Positions 63,301 through 64,000 of a stretch of 64,000 bases of DNA are shown one piece after another (positions within the stretch are counted from its first letter, which is position 1; each line of letters opens with the position of its first letter). The notes beneath the pieces are model-generated. The model searched no databases. It had not been told where the DNA came from and worked only from the letters and a program-made list of their open reading frames with translations. Position numbers and translations under genes: made by a program. The stretch comes from Gracilariopsis chorda (taxonomy: Eukaryota > Rhodophyta > Florideophyceae > Gracilariales > Gracilariaceae), in contig NBIV01000287.1 in assembly GCA_003194525.1 (NCBI GenBank), positions 35,806-99,805 on the forward strand, in the 5' to 3' direction.

Positions 63301-64000
63301 GATCACATCAACGTCTTCAATCACGCCTCCTTCGAGCCACACGAGCATGTGGTGATGAGGCACATTGCGCTCTTGAAACTCGAGCTTTGATGCAAGCCCC
63401 AGGCACTTCAATCCAAAGATCTGCTCCGAGTTCTTCTCCAAGTCCTTCATGAAGTCGTTTGCGTACTGGTTGTACACCCTTGCAATCAGATCCGGTCGGT
63501 CAAACGGTCGAGGGCGGTTACTTTGTGCCGTAAATGCGCCACGATTGGTGGTGTCCATCCCAAGACGCTGGATGTCCTCTCGCCAGATGTTCATGGTGAT
63601 TGTAATGAACAGAGAAGGCGGTCCTCTCCGCGCCACGATCGCCTGTTACATCCATGCGCTTGTTCTTCCAGTATGCTGCTGAGTTGACGGAGTCATCGGG
63701 CAGAAAGATGCGTCCCATTAGCACGAACTGGGATTGTGGCACGTGACGGGTTTGCTGTTGTGCTTGCTGCATTTCTTGCTCTTGTATAATGCGTGCCCGT
63801 TGTTTTCTTTCGAGGAAACGCAGTCGCATGTCCTCAATGTTTGTGTGGGTGCAAAGCATCCACATCTGCATCAACGGTCCACTGTCCAGAAGGATGTTGT
63901 CTGAGTACAGTCGTCTCTTCACGTTCTCAGCCCAGGTGAGCTTTCGGAGCTTCCACTCGTTGACGCTGAGACCTGAGATTTGCTGTGTTGAGTTCTTTGC
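60315..64000 (-). mobile_element. Helitron copy 3, continues past the window
   Basis: Same left terminus and gene order as copies 1 and 2. The 5' part lies beyond 64000. Confidence 0.83.
60459..64000 (-). pseudogene. Rep/helicase of Helitron copy 3, partial and frameshifted
   Basis: The helicase C-terminus, Walker motifs, the YLMKYAFK two-tyrosine motif and the PHHHML HUH motif are all present, but the frame breaks repeatedly (near 60745, 61235, 61255, 61320, 61480, 61620, 61735, 61965, 62645, 62690 and 63645). At the Rep/helicase junction (61900-61902) it has GAG (Glu, in QAVQERTSTPGN) where copies 1 and 2 have TAG, so it retains the presumed ancestral fused reading. The segment equivalent to the copy 1 deletion is present. 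Confidence 0.82.

Overview
The window is eukaryotic nuclear DNA made almost entirely of transposable elements. It holds Ty3/gypsy and Ty1/copia LTR retrotransposons, a piggyBac-like DNA transposon, and tandem Rep/helicase Helitrons. No rRNA, tRNA, CRISPR array or bacterial-style operon was seen. The host cannot be named from sequence alone. Several coding pieces (the gag, chromodomain and piggyBac types) resemble what I know from oomycete and algal genomes, but that is inference. Two primer-binding sites imply a host initiator-tRNA-like molecule whose 3' end reads ...GATGCTACCA.

Layout. 1-10183: a large minus-strand Ty3/gypsy element (Gypsy-A) with intact gag and pol, a 5' LTR and a tRNA-like primer site. 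Downstream of pol lie a separate chromodomain ORF and, on the opposite strand, an unidentified ORF open from the window edge. Its 3' LTR is not in the window. 10285-11965: a related solo LTR in the opposite orientation, itself carrying an 853-bp insertion. All DNA from 1 to about 11965, except a 101-bp spacer, is studded with tiny hairpins (4-6 bp stem, 2-5 nt loop), coding and non-coding alike. The other retroelements do not show this.

13080-31642: a piggyBac-like element bounded by TTAA and CCC-starting inverted ends. Its transposase frame is split by two LTR elements. Gypsy-B (14803-24244, duplication GACAT) is itself split inside its integrase zinc finger by a copia element (18158-22811, duplication TGCAT). 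Gypsy-C (24818-30141, duplication CAGGG) has nearly identical LTRs, intact gag and pol, and a textbook -1 frameshift signal. LTR divergence counted by eye (Gypsy-B about 13/228, copia about 13/271, Gypsy-C 1/270) agrees with the nesting order.

31643-43613: mostly unrecognisable DNA. It contains a decayed PRP8 fragment joined directly to a gypsy integrase/chromodomain tail (33628-35425), one intact orphan membrane-protein ORF (36840-38090), and a few remnants.

43614-64000: a head-to-tail array of two complete autonomous Helitrons and a third cut by the window edge (about 6.5-6.7 kb each, minus strand), interleaved with eight short units (401-542 bp). The short units share only the element's termini and look like non-autonomous Helitrons. 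All three Rep/helicase genes are damaged, each differently, but two share one nonsense codon at the Rep/helicase junction.
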